64,000 nucleotides of DNA from Sphingobacteriales bacterium 50-39 (GTDB lineage: Bacteria > Bacteroidota > Bacteroidia > Chitinophagales > Chitinophagaceae), in the NCBI GenBank assembly GCA_001898505.1, contig MKTZ01000027.1, positions 1 through 64,000 on the forward strand, written 5' to 3'. The notes beneath the pieces are model-generated. The model made no database searches. It saw only the letters and a program-made list of their open reading frames with translations, and was not told the DNA's origin. The translations under genes were made by a program, and so were the position numbers. Each line of letters opens with the position of its first letter. Positions within the stretch are counted from its first letter, which is position 1. Of this stretch, positions 1-9,000 are shown piece by piece.

Positions 1-164
1 CGGACCTCCGCCGGCTCAACCTCGAAGGACGTACTATCACCCTCACCCGGGTGCTCAATGGGACCACTTACCAGCTGCCGCCCAACAGTAAACTATACAC
101 CTTGCCTATACCCCCCGATGTCTTACACTTTAATCCTAACATGCAACAAAATGAGAGAAACTAA
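1..164 (+). CDS. SusD/RagB-family outer-membrane lipoprotein, C-terminal end only
   Basis: Frame 3 is open from the left window edge to a TAA at 162-164 and encodes about 53 residues. The end reads YTLPIPPDVLHFNPNMQQN, which matches the usual SusD-family C-terminus (a proline-rich IPP/IPQ turn followed by NPN..QN). SusD proteins are surface lipoproteins that bind glycans or other nutrients over a SusC TonB-dependent channel. The rest of the gene, and presumably its SusC partner, lies left of the window. It converges with the hybrid kinase gene that follows. The call rests on a short but characteristic tail. Confidence 0.7.
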   Translation, partial: DLRRLNLEGRTITLTRVLNGTTYQLPPNSKLYTLPIPPDVLHFNPNMQQNERN

Positions 165-175
165 CCTTGCCCCCT

Positions 176-2380
176 TTAAGACGCCAATTTGTTGATTAAC
201 TCTATCTTGTTGGACACTTCAACCTTCTCGAAGATATTTTGTACATGCTTTGCCACCGTTCTCTCTGCAATAAAAAGCTTTTGTCCGATTTCTTTATACC
301 TAAATCCTTCGCAAATCAATCGGGCTATCGCTCTTTCTCTCTCAGTAAGCTGATACAAGTCGCAATTACCTTCAAACTTATCACCAGGATTGAAAGGTAT
401 ATCACGGTTCGAGCTGAGATTTGAGGTAAGATGATCAAGAGCCATTGACAATATGGCCGCCTTGCGTCTTTCCTCATGGAGGATGATAGATTCAATTTTC
501 TGAGTGAGTTCCTGCATGGAAAAGGGTTTCTGAACGAAGTCAATTGCACCTAGCTTTAATCCGTACAGTTTATCGGCGGTTGTTGATTTCGCCGACAAAA
601 AAAGAAAAGGTATGTGGGAATTTTCGGGATTTTCCGATACCGTTTTTAAAAAAGCAAAACCATCAACCTTGTCCATCATTATGTCAGAGAGTATCAGATC
701 TAAGGAATTCTTATGGGTTTGCAATATTCTTAGGGCATCACGGCCATTCAAAGCAACAACTACATTATATTTCTCAACCAGCTTCTTCTGTAAATAATTC
801 ACCATTGATATGTTATCTTCCACTATAAGGATTGTCTTTTTGTTTTCGTCATGGTCAACTCTTACGAGGTTCAACCTTTCAATACCTATATCCTTCACTT
901 TCGTGTCTACGAAGGTAGTTTTAGTTATTTCTTCTTTTCTAGGTATGATCTGTCTTTTTAGTTTAACTGTGATCTTAGTGCCCCGCTTTTTACGCGGATC
1001 GCTCTCTACGTATATTTCTCCGTTTAGCTCTCTCAGCACCTTTTTTACGATTGGCAAACCGAGTCCCATCCCTTGGGTACTGCTCTTTTTGTTATTGAAT
1101 TGATAATAAGGTTCAAATATCTTCCTCTGTACTTCTGGTGGAATACCAACTCCGGAGTCTGTTACAGAAAAGACAATTTTATCCTGATCTGTATATAAAG
1201 AAATGTCAACGGAACCACCTTCTTCAGAAAATTTAATGGCATTTTCAACTAAATTCATAACAATTCGGTTCACAGCAAACGGGTCTGCCCTTACGTATGC
1301 ATCGGTCTCTATACTGGCAGTAAGCTTGATTCCAGCTTTTTGGGCATAAACCCCGAACAAAATAAGACTATCATTGATCAAGTCAGTAAAGTTCGCAGGT
1401 TGATTGTGATTATATAATGACATGCCCCTGTTAAGGCGTTCCAGGTCAAAAATATTGGATATATCCGTAGTGATCTTCCCCAGGCTACGCTTAACTATCG
1501 CAAGTTCTGGCTTCTCTCCATTCTTTTTTATATATTCTTCCAGGTAATTATCAATTAGTGTCAAAGGGGTCTTTGTCTCATGGGCCAGGTTGACAAGGGT
1601 ATTGGTTCGTTCCTCTATGATGCTTTTTATCTCGCTTGTCCGCTTTTCTACCTCCTCTTTCAAGGAATTATTCCAATTCAACAATTGCTTCTCGGAAAGG
1701 ACAATTCTTTCATGTTCTTTCCTCAGTGTAGAAATATGATTTTTAACCTGAAGGGACAGCAGGAGCAGAAATCCTGAATTAGTTACGGATGCTTCTACGG
1801 CCTGGCCCAAATCGAAGAAGTCGATAATAGGCAATCCCACCCATGGACTGAGGCCCAACAATAATCCCGCGAACTCTTCCTTACTTTCACGGGACTCGAA
1901 TTTTCCAGAGTATTTGTATTTGAGAGCTTTTACAAGAGATACAATTACCCAAATTGCATAAAGCACAGGCAAGATCAATAAAGTTTTGGCTATGTTTAGG
2001 TTCCCTGATACTCCATATACAATTACAAATAGGATATATGGAAGAATTAGGCAAAAAAGTATTCCCCGGTATGCGTGAAACCTCATTTTCACCAGGCCGA
2101 ACGCCTTATAGACATAGTACGGGAAGTATGAAGGCGTAATGAAACCTGTGCCATAGGCTATCGCTTCCTGAAGGAACACAGATCCAGGCAATTTTGGATC
2201 AGGCAGCAGCCCTCCTGTAATATTGTAAATTAGCAAGAGACAAACCAAGACAATATTTAATTGGGCTTTATTATCATCCGGGCGGGCGACCTTATATATC
2301 AGCAGGTAGAATAAAATAACTAATTCGACGCATGCGAATGCGAATGTCACAAGGTGCATTTGGGTTCCGGGTAACAGCAT
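176..2380 (-). CDS. Hybrid histidine kinase/response regulator with LuxR-type output
   Basis: This 734-residue signalling protein combines sensor, kinase, receiver and DNA-binding output in one chain. Residues 1-215 hold six or seven hydrophobic segments resembling a seven-TM sensor, followed by a coiled coil. The phosphorylated His is H267 (LAHETKTPL). The ATPase boxes are NLVENAIKF (about 376-384), DSGVGIPP (about 408-415) and GMGLGLPIVKK. A receiver domain at 515-635 has phospho-acceptor D566 and a KP pair near 618. A LuxR/GerE helix-turn-helix occupies about 665-730 (LTERERAIARLI..). It likely autoregulates or controls neighbouring genes; its ligand is unknown. LuxR output is less common than AraC output in Bacteroidetes one-chain systems. 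Confidence 0.9.
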   Translation of the reverse strand: MLLPGTQMHLVTFAFACVELVILFYLLIYKVARPDDNKAQLNIVLVCLLLIYNITGGLLPDPKLPGSVFLQEAIAYGTGFITPSYFPYYVYKAFGLVKMRFHAYRGILFCLILPYILFVIVYGVSGNLNIAKTLLILPVLYAIWVIVSLVKALKYKYSGKFESRESKEEFAGLLLGLSPWVGLPIIDFFDLGQAVEASVTNSGFLLLLSLQVKNHISTLRKEHERIVLSEKQLLNWNNSLKEEVEKRTSEIKSIIEERTNTLVNLAHETKTPLTLIDNYLEEYIKKNGEKPELAIVKRSLGKITTDISNIFDLERLNRGMSLYNHNQPANFTDLINDSLILFGVYAQKAGIKLTASIETDAYVRADPFAVNRIVMNLVENAIKFSEEGGSVDISLYTDQDKIVFSVTDSGVGIPPEVQRKIFEPYYQFNNKKSSTQGMGLGLPIVKKVLRELNGEIYVESDPRKKRGTKITVKLKRQIIPRKEEITKTTFVDTKVKDIGIERLNLVRVDHDENKKTILIVEDNISMVNYLQKKLVEKYNVVVALNGRDALRILQTHKNSLDLILSDIMMDKVDGFAFLKTVSENPENSHIPFLFLSAKSTTADKLYGLKLGAIDFVQKPFSMQELTQKIESIILHEERRKAAILSMALDHLTSNLSSNRDIPFNPGDKFEGNCDLYQLTERERAIARLICEGFRYKEIGQKLFIAERTVAKHVQNIFEKVEVSNKIELINKLAS

Positions 2381-2390
2381 AATGCAGCTT

Positions 2391-2963
2391 TTAACTTTCT
2401 CTCTTCAGGCAAAATAGCTTGTAACCGAAATCCAGCTCATGATGCACTACGAATCCGAATTTTTTATACCACGGCAGATTTCGTAAGGTAGATGTTTCCA
2501 GATACAACGGTCTTCCCATAGACTCGCTTTTAGCAACTAGCTCCGCCAACAGTGAACTTCCAATTCCCTTACCCTGAGCCTCAGGGCGAACACCAATGAA
2601 CCACAAGTAATACATGCGACTATCTGGATGGATAGTCGCGATTTTTTCCTCTCTTCCTAGTGCTTTTTTGAGATTGCCTATTCCGATGCAGGATATGGCA
2701 AGTTTTGCATCTAAGAGAATTGATTTGAGGCTGGTTCTTTTCCTATCAGGCAGAACAGCCAAGGCGCAGGCATTCTTATCCTCCGAAAGGAATACTTCCC
2801 CGAACAAAGTGCAGTAATCAAAGGAATATTCCATGAGACGAGATATCCTCCTATGTCTGGATCGATCCTGCTTGATGACATAATTGACACTCTTGTTATC
2901 ATCGAAGGATTTGGATAGGATATCTACTACAGTGTTTTTGTCTTCATGATTAGCTCTTATCAT
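2391..2963 (-). CDS. GNAT-family N-acetyltransferase
   Basis: This 190-residue protein has the GNAT fold signature. The acetyl-CoA loop VRPEAQGKGIGSSLL lies at about 126-140 (Q/RxxGxG/A motif), followed by a strand-helix segment and a C-terminal ETSTLRNLPWYKKFGF element typical of the family's last helix. It would transfer an acetyl group from acetyl-CoA to an amine; the substrate cannot be read from sequence. It ends 10 bases before the kinase start on the same strand, so the two are probably co-transcribed with this gene first. Confidence 0.85.
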   Translation of the reverse strand: MIRANHEDKNTVVDILSKSFDDNKSVNYVIKQDRSRHRRISRLMEYSFDYCTLFGEVFLSEDKNACALAVLPDRKRTSLKSILLDAKLAISCIGIGNLKKALGREEKIATIHPDSRMYYLWFIGVRPEAQGKGIGSSLLAELVAKSESMGRPLYLETSTLRNLPWYKKFGFVVHHELDFGYKLFCLKRES

Positions 2964-3533
2964 ATCACAGGATTAATAGTTTCATGGATCGTATTTATGT
3001 AAATGGGTACGATCTCTCTTTTCAAGAGCCTTTGTAGCTGGAAAATCAGAAGATATTGGTTCTGGCCGATTGATTAGTTGATAAAAATTACAAAGTTTTA
3101 GACAATATGTAAAGCGGATAACTAGCCGATAACATACTTTTACAAAATATTCACAATACAAATTTCAACCAGTGCCGAAGATCCGTCAAGGGGATTTAAC
3201 CCTTTGGTATAAGTGATTAAACATTAGTAAGTGGTGATTCTTATAAAAGATAAGTGTAAATATTTATTCTGCATTTCTCCCCCTGGAGCCCACCTTATGG
3301 AGAAGCGGTGATACAACACGCACTGCCATGTGTCGTTGAATCTACTCAATTATGCGTACATATTTAGTACATATTGCGTATTGACTTGACCGATATATAG
3401 TTGTAATTTTAATAACCCTCGTAACCTTTTACAGTAGTTCAAGATTCCCTTAAAGTCCAGCATGGACAACCTCTGATCCGTACCTCACACATGGGCAAGC
3501 GGCAATTGATAGGAAGTTAAAAAATATAATGCC
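2964..3533. other. Intergenic region left of the transfer block
   Basis: About 570 AT-rich bases separate the divergent GNAT and rteC genes. I see no convincing open reading frame, RNA gene or strong terminator. It should hold the promoters of both genes, and it is a plausible place for the left boundary of the conjugative element, but I found no direct repeat here matching the tRNA-like sites at 33.3 and 44.2 kb. Confidence 0.5.
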
Positions 3534-4376
3534 ATGCAAGAGGTAATTCAACAACTACAAGCTAATTTGGCAATGGGCCTGGAGGAAACCAGCCTTATTC
3601 CTGACCCCATTCAACGTTGTGACCGCAGCGTAAAGCTCATTAGTAGGGCAATAGACGAACTTAAATCATTTATGGCCTCCTATCGCTTCCAAAATCCCGC
3701 CGAAGAAATTCATTATTTTAAGACAGTATGCCCCTCTTTTTACAGCAAACACTTTTATTTCATCAAGGTTTTCGACATCGAGCTCTTGAAATGTTCGGCT
3801 GGCAAGAAAAATCTCCATTGGAAATATGACCATGACCTAAGGGAAATCGAGCTATTTTTCAACCAAAACAGCGACCTATGCAAGTATTATTACGGAAGCC
3901 TGACCTACCTTGACGAACAACTGTTTACCAGGCGAAACAGTCACCAAGGGGTAATCGACTACCTTTCCCCTGTAATCGATGCCAACCTTACACTTGCTAC
4001 TTACAAGGTCTCCTGGATCTTAGCTAATCAGGACTATCGTCATTACCTTGAAAATGAGCTTAAACGGTTGGATGCCCCCCTTGCCGACACCCGAGAACCA
4101 TCCTCTGTAAGCAAGGATGAAGTCAGGTTGGGAAGCTCCAAATCTTACCTTGTCGAGGAAATTGTGGCCTTACAACTGGCAGAGCTGATTTATGTCAACG
4201 GCCGTCCCGCTACACTGGCATGGTTAACTGAGAAGGCAGAAGAATTGCTCCATACCGACCTCAAGGAATTCAGAAGCCTCGATTATGCTAACCGAAGCCG
4301 AAAGAAGGAAATGACTCCATTGCTTTCGGTCATGATCAAAAAATATATTGATCGTGCCAATCGCTTAAATAAATGA
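3534..4376 (+). CDS. rteC: RteC-family excision/transfer regulator
   Basis: This 280-residue protein matches RteC by overall pattern: an N-terminal helical region with EIHYFKTVCPSFYSKHFYFI near residues 60-80, a central YYYGSLTYLDEQLF..R motif, and a C-terminal KxDLxELiYaL-like segment (VEEIVALQLAELIYVNGRP). In CTnDOT, RteC is a DNA-binding activator of the excision genes at the end of the RteA/RteB/RteC cascade. Here it stands alone, without RteA/RteB neighbours, upstream of the tra genes. The start ATG at 3534 follows an AT-rich stretch with no clear Shine-Dalgarno sequence, as is usual in this phylum. Confidence 0.85.
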   Translation: MQEVIQQLQANLAMGLEETSLIPDPIQRCDRSVKLISRAIDELKSFMASYRFQNPAEEIHYFKTVCPSFYSKHFYFIKVFDIELLKCSAGKKNLHWKYDHDLREIELFFNQNSDLCKYYYGSLTYLDEQLFTRRNSHQGVIDYLSPVIDANLTLATYKVSWILANQDYRHYLENELKRLDAPLADTREPSSVSKDEVRLGSSKSYLVEEIVALQLAELIYVNGRPATLAWLTEKAEELLHTDLKEFRSLDYANRSRKKEMTPLLSVMIKKYIDRANRLNK

Positions 4377-4713
4377 GAACTTACATGCTTGCTGCTTAAA
4401 TGATTGCATACAAAAACGTTCAACTTCAATATTCCACTTGAATAAAGTTTATCTCCCACTTTTTTCGCTCCGTATTAATTCCTTTCCACGGGAAAACCAC
4501 CCCGCCAAGCTATCTCGCTTCTCGCATTACTCGCTATTTGCCGATGATGGTTTGCCTTCAAAAAACAGAAAAAAAGTTACTCCTCTAGCTCAACGCTTTA
4601 CAAACTATTTCGTTCCCCGGTAAAGTTCCCCGCTAATAATCTCCCTTCTTTGTAACCCCATTTTTGTGTAGCGAAGGATGAGGTAGTCATCCGGGTTAAC
4701 ACAAGGAGGGATT
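4377..4713. other. Intergenic region before the transfer operon
   Basis: About 337 bases lie between rteC and the first transfer-operon gene. A 61-codon frame opens from a TTG at 4438 but its composition (FSLRINSFPRENHPAKLSRF..) does not look protein-like, so I do not call it. Just before the next gene is AAGGAGGG at 4703-4710, an unusually good Shine-Dalgarno sequence for Bacteroidetes, though only three bases from the ATG at 4714. The operon promoter probably lies here, but I could not place it. Confidence 0.45.
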
Positions 4714-5181
4714 ATGCTAAAGGTCATTAGTTGGAACCAATACTTTCTATTCGCCGGGGTGGCAGCTGCCGCATGGTATGCCTACGTCTTCCTACGCTAT
4801 GCTGTCAAACCTGCAAGAGAGAAGGCATCGTCGTTTACCACTAAAGACCGATCTGCCTTATTTGGAGCTCCCATCGAAGCGCCAGCAAACGAAAGTCATT
4901 CAGACCAAGATTTGGAGATTTCTGATAAGCAAGCCGCATCCCAGGATTTGGGCCTTGTTACACAGACGGTCATCCAGGAAATAAAAAGTGCAATAGCTGA
5001 AGGCGCCGATGAAGGCGTATCTGACGATGAGTTGGTAGCCAGGGTACGTGTTGTCCTTTCCAATTATCCCGAGTTGAGATCAACCGCATACGGATCGATG
5101 GTGAAAGAATGCATCATTCGGGAAGGCCAGGCTGTAGGCTTCGACTGGACAGCCGATGAGGTAGAAGATTTCTGGAATTGA
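4714..5181 (+). CDS. Membrane-anchored conjugative-element protein, function unknown
   Basis: This 155-residue protein has one N-terminal transmembrane segment (about 10-30), a charged linker, and an acidic C-terminal helical domain. It begins the run of genes leading to TraE and has a strong ribosome-binding sequence just upstream. I do not recognise a family. The architecture (short inner-membrane anchor plus cytoplasmic domain) and the position suggest an accessory component or regulator of the transfer apparatus; that is inference from context only. Confidence 0.6.
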   Translation: MLKVISWNQYFLFAGVAAAAWYAYVFLRYAVKPAREKASSFTTKDRSALFGAPIEAPANESHSDQDLEISDKQAASQDLGLVTQTVIQEIKSAIAEGADEGVSDDELVARVRVVLSNYPELRSTAYGSMVKECIIREGQAVGFDWTADEVEDFWN

Positions 5182-5188
5182 ACCATTG

Positions 5189-5259
5189 CCCTGCTCACCC
5201 GGCTTCGACCAGTGAAGAGAGAAATGCGGAGGCTGAATGTCAACGCTCGGGTGACAGGG
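5189..5259. repeat. Long-loop inverted repeat in the leader of traE
   Basis: CCCTG-CT-CACCCG (5189-5201) is matched by CGGGTG-A-CAGGG (5248-5259): 11 paired bases with a one-base asymmetry around a loop of about 46 nt. It sits in the 115-nt gap between the 155-residue protein and traE. It has no T-run, so it is not a standard terminator. It may be a structured leader or an mRNA processing or stability element. Confidence 0.4.
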
Positions 5260-5296
5260 TTAATGATATTGTTGAACCTTAAAGTGAAGAGTGATT

Positions 5297-5626
5297 ATGA
5301 GGCGAGTGAAATTTTTCCACAGGAAACGGTGGGCTTTAGCCGCCACCGCTGCGCTGGTGCTTACATATAGCACGAGCCAGGCACAAACGGCTGATGGTAA
5401 TGCCGGTATAAGTTCAGCCACCAGCCAGGTTACCGGCTATTTTTCGACAGGCTGCAACCTGATGTACGCCATCGGGGCGGTATCAGGGTTGATCGGAGCT
5501 GTGAAGGTGTATCAAAAATGGAATCAAGGTGAGCACGATACAGGGAAAGTAGCTGCCGCCTGGTTTGGATCGTGCATCTTCCTGGTTGTGGTGGCGACAA
5601 TCTTAAAAAGTTTTTTTGGTGTTTAA
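5297..5626 (+). CDS. traE: TraE (DUF4134) conjugation protein
   Basis: This 109-residue protein has a signal peptide (cleavage after ..STSQAQ) and two transmembrane helices (about 50-70 and 88-107) around the YQKWNQGEHDTGKVAAAWFG loop that is typical of DUF4134/TraE. The family is a small inner-membrane component of the Bacteroidetes type IV secretion system, often compared with VirB2. The ATG at 5297 is preferred over GTG at 5291 because it gives a normal signal peptide. In most elements traF follows at once; here two other genes intervene. Confidence 0.85.
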   Translation: MRRVKFFHRKRWALAATAALVLTYSTSQAQTADGNAGISSATSQVTGYFSTGCNLMYAIGAVSGLIGAVKVYQKWNQGEHDTGKVAAAWFGSCIFLVVVATILKSFFGV

Positions 5627-5638
5627 AAAGCTCAAGCA

Positions 5639-6073
5639 ATGGAAGGCATCTTAATAGAAAAGCTGCACGGCTATTTGGTACAGAATCACCCGGATTTGTT
5701 GGTGACCCTTTCCTCTGAGAGTAAGATTACGAACTATCTACATCAGCGTGTGGAATCGTTGGAGAACTTACCGAGTATCCTGCTTGCAGAAGGTAAACCA
5801 ACACATGTGGTTGAAGAAATCTGCATGGAGGCATTGACTAGAGACCTTCGCCCTTCCAAATTTATTTTCCTGTGCTCTTTTTTGCAAGAGCATTTCGAAG
5901 CCACGTATTACGAATGGTTGGATGGTGGCTTCCTTACTTACGAAGTGATTAATCTCTTGGAGATATGCAAGCCAGTTTTTGATCACTTCGGTTTTAATGA
6001 GGGATCGGAAGGTGACCGGCCCTTTTGCTATTGTCTTATGGGATCGATACAAGAGTACATGAACAGCAATTAG
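5639..6073 (+). CDS. DUF1896-like conjugative-element protein
   Basis: This 144-residue protein resembles the DUF1896 pattern: an N-terminal [13 protein letters not shown] helix, a central [17 protein letters not shown] segment and a hydrophobic FLQEHFE helix. These correspond to the LxxYLrxxHPEL..A.e.Lf.GL.FSkydtl motifs of that family. The family has no known function and is found mainly on Bacteroidetes elements. It has a clear paralogue at 32562-33044 in this window. It starts 12 bases after traE and is followed by the methylase-helicase gene 20 bases later, so it is probably in the same operon. Confidence 0.65.
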   Translation: MEGILIEKLHGYLVQNHPDLLVTLSSESKITNYLHQRVESLENLPSILLAEGKPTHVVEEICMEALTRDLRPSKFIFLCSFLQEHFEATYYEWLDGGFLTYEVINLLEICKPVFDHFGFNEGSEGDRPFCYCLMGSIQEYMNSN

Positions 6074-6093
6074 TGAATCGGAAAACAGAACGT

Positions 6094-9000
6094 ATGGCGT
6101 ACAATGTGTATAAACAATTAAGTGAAAATATCTCCGCTATCCGTATCGCTCTCGGATGGAAACCTGGCGATACTTTGGAGCCGGAACAGGTAGCTAAATT
6201 GCAACAGTATGCCGGATTCGGAGGGATCAAAGCCATTCTGTATCCCAATGGCCCCAGAGAGGAATGGGAAAAACTGAATGCTACCCAGGAAGACATGCGA
6301 CTCTATGATCCCATTATGGGATTGCACGAACTGCTGCAAAATCATCTTTCAGGACCGGAGTATAAACAAGCAATAGATGCCGTCAAGCATAGCGTGCTAA
6401 CAGCCTTTTACACCCCTTCCGTGGTTCCGAAAACCCTGTATCAGGTGTTAGAAGAACATAGTATTCAGCCCAAAAGGATGTATGAGCCCAGCAGTGGGGC
6501 TGGCATCTTCATTACAGAGGCAATCAATTACTATCCTTCCCTTGAACAGGTGACAGCCGTAGAAAAGGATGTCTTGACAGGAAAGGTGTTGCAGGCCCTG
6601 GCCTCCGCGCTGCCAGTGGAGAATCAAGTCCATATTATGGGCTTTGAGGAGGCCCCGGTAAAAGACAACGGAAAGTATGACATGGTCATCAGCAATATTC
6701 CTTTCGGCAGTTTTGCGGTATATGATCCGACCTATCCGGACAAAAACCTTTCTGGTAAGATCCATAACTATTTTTTTGCAAAAGGGTTGGATGTAATTGG
6801 TGATGGTGGCCTGCTGGCGTATATTACAAGCAATGGATTTCTGGATAGCCCTTCCAACCGGGCCGCTCGGGAATACTTGTTTAACAAGGCGGATTTTGTA
6901 AGTCTGTCAGTAATGCCGGATAATCTGATGAAGGATACCGGAAATACAGAATCCCCTAATCACCTTCTGGTCGTGCAAAGACGAGATGGAAAACAATCCT
7001 TATCCCAGGAAGAAGCTCTTTTAATCGAAACGGTAAGCAAGGAGAACGAATTTGGAATTTACACGGTCAACCAATATATTGATCGCCACCCTGAGATTCT
7101 ATTGGGTGACGAAATCAGACCGGGGAAAAATCAGTACGGGACAGCCCATCAAACTGTCTGGCAAAGGGGACCAATGGTAGAAATTGCCCAACCATTAAGG
7201 AACATCCTAGAGGAAGGAATAGAAGGCAGGTTCAATCGGGACGGGTGGGAAAGACTACAAGTTTCTTTTGGCCAGCAGCTTTCCATTGACCAGACACCCG
7301 AGAGAGAAAAAGGCGAGCAATTGGTTTTACTGCCTCCCCCTGAAACAAAGCAAGTTGTCTCTACTGCCCAGCTCGAGTTGTTTGATATTGCTCCTGCGGA
7401 GTCTATTAACCGGGGTGCTTCATATATCAAGGAAGCCGACGAAAAGCAGGTTCAGCGATCATCCGCCAGGATCATTGCGACGATTCGCACGGAAGACCAT
7501 CCGGAACATGAAAGTTTGGTGCTGATCACAGCAAAGGCAAACAAAAGCAACCGCTATCTATACAGGCTATATTCTAATGTCCAGCAGATCCAGCTCTCTT
7601 CGAAATGGATGGAAGGCTCTAACTTGAAAACTCATCTGGAAGATCTTTCCAAGAAATTGCAGCAATACGACCATCGTTACCTATACCAAGGAGACAAGAG
7701 CCTGGAGGGAATCTTTTCCTTGAAAAACGAACCTCCAACTGTTTTCACCCATTTGCTGTCATTCTATAAAGATGGGACATTGGTGACTAATCGTGGATTT
7801 ATTGGACTATTGAAGGATGTGGATAAAGAAAACGACCAGGCAGCCTTCCAGGTTTTAGGGATTTCCGAAAAGGATAAGACCTTCTTCGAACGATATGTTA
7901 GGGTGCGGGATCAGTATTTCGACATGTATGAAAAGGAATCGTTGGATCAGGTAGCTTATCCTGATCTTCGGAGATCCTTGAACACTAGCTATGACGAATT
8001 TGTCGGAGCCTATGGCGTGCTGAACTCACCAGGTAATCGGAAGCTGATCGGTCAGGATGCCGCCTTTGGAGCAATGATGCTGTCTAGCCTGGAACGACGG
8101 GAGGGTGAGCAATTTGTCAAGGCAGATATTCTTACAGTCAGTCTGATTGGTACTCAGGACAAATATGCGACGGATAACCCTATCGACGCTCTTGCTAGAT
8201 GCCTCAATGATACCGGGAAAGTGGATATTGCCTTTATTGCGTCTGCTATCGGTCAGGAGGAAACCGCGACGATTCAGGCATTGGGCGATCATGTTTTTAT
8301 CAACCCTACTTCGGGCCAGTGGGAAACGTCCGACTTGTACTTGGCAGGCAACGTGGTGGAAAAGCTGCGGATTGCGGAAACAAAAGCTGCAGAGAACCCA
8401 AATGATCCCCAGTTCCAGCGAAGCCTGGCAGCTATCCGCAAAGTACAGCCTGACCCTATCCCCTTCGAACTGCTTGACTTTAACCTGGGAGAGCGTTGGA
8501 TACCGGGGGATTTTTATAACAGATTCGCTTCCGACTTATTTGGGCAGAAAACGACGGTCGATCACCTGTCTTCTATCGATGTTTTTAAGATTACCCCGTC
8601 TTCGAGATCGGGAAAAGTAAAGCATGATTACGCGATCCTTCCAAAGAGTGGTAAAACTATGTATGGGGATACCCTTCTCGAACATGCCTTTGAGAATACA
8701 GCCCCATTTTTTACCTACGAGATTGATGGCCCGGATAATACTACGATCAGAATACCGGATAATGACGCTACTCAATTGGCTCAGCAGAAGATCGAATCAA
8801 TCCGGGGCCGGTTTGTGGAATGGATGCGGGAATTGCCGGAAGAAGAAAAAAAGCAGATTTCCAGACTATACAATGATACATACAATTGCTACGTACTTCG
8901 GGAGTATAATGGCGATCATCTTACCTTTCCCGGACTGAATAAGGAAGGTTTGGGTATTACCGATCTATACAGCTCCCAAAAGAATGCTGTTTGGCGCATC

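Noticed and set aside
4438-4623. A 61-codon gene between rteC and the transfer operon
   Set aside because: It needs a TTG start, its composition is not protein-like and no ribosome-binding site or family match is evident.
8147-8620. A 157-codon frame inside the methylase-helicase gene
   Set aside because: It overlaps the well-supported large gene in another frame and has a biased, non-family composition.
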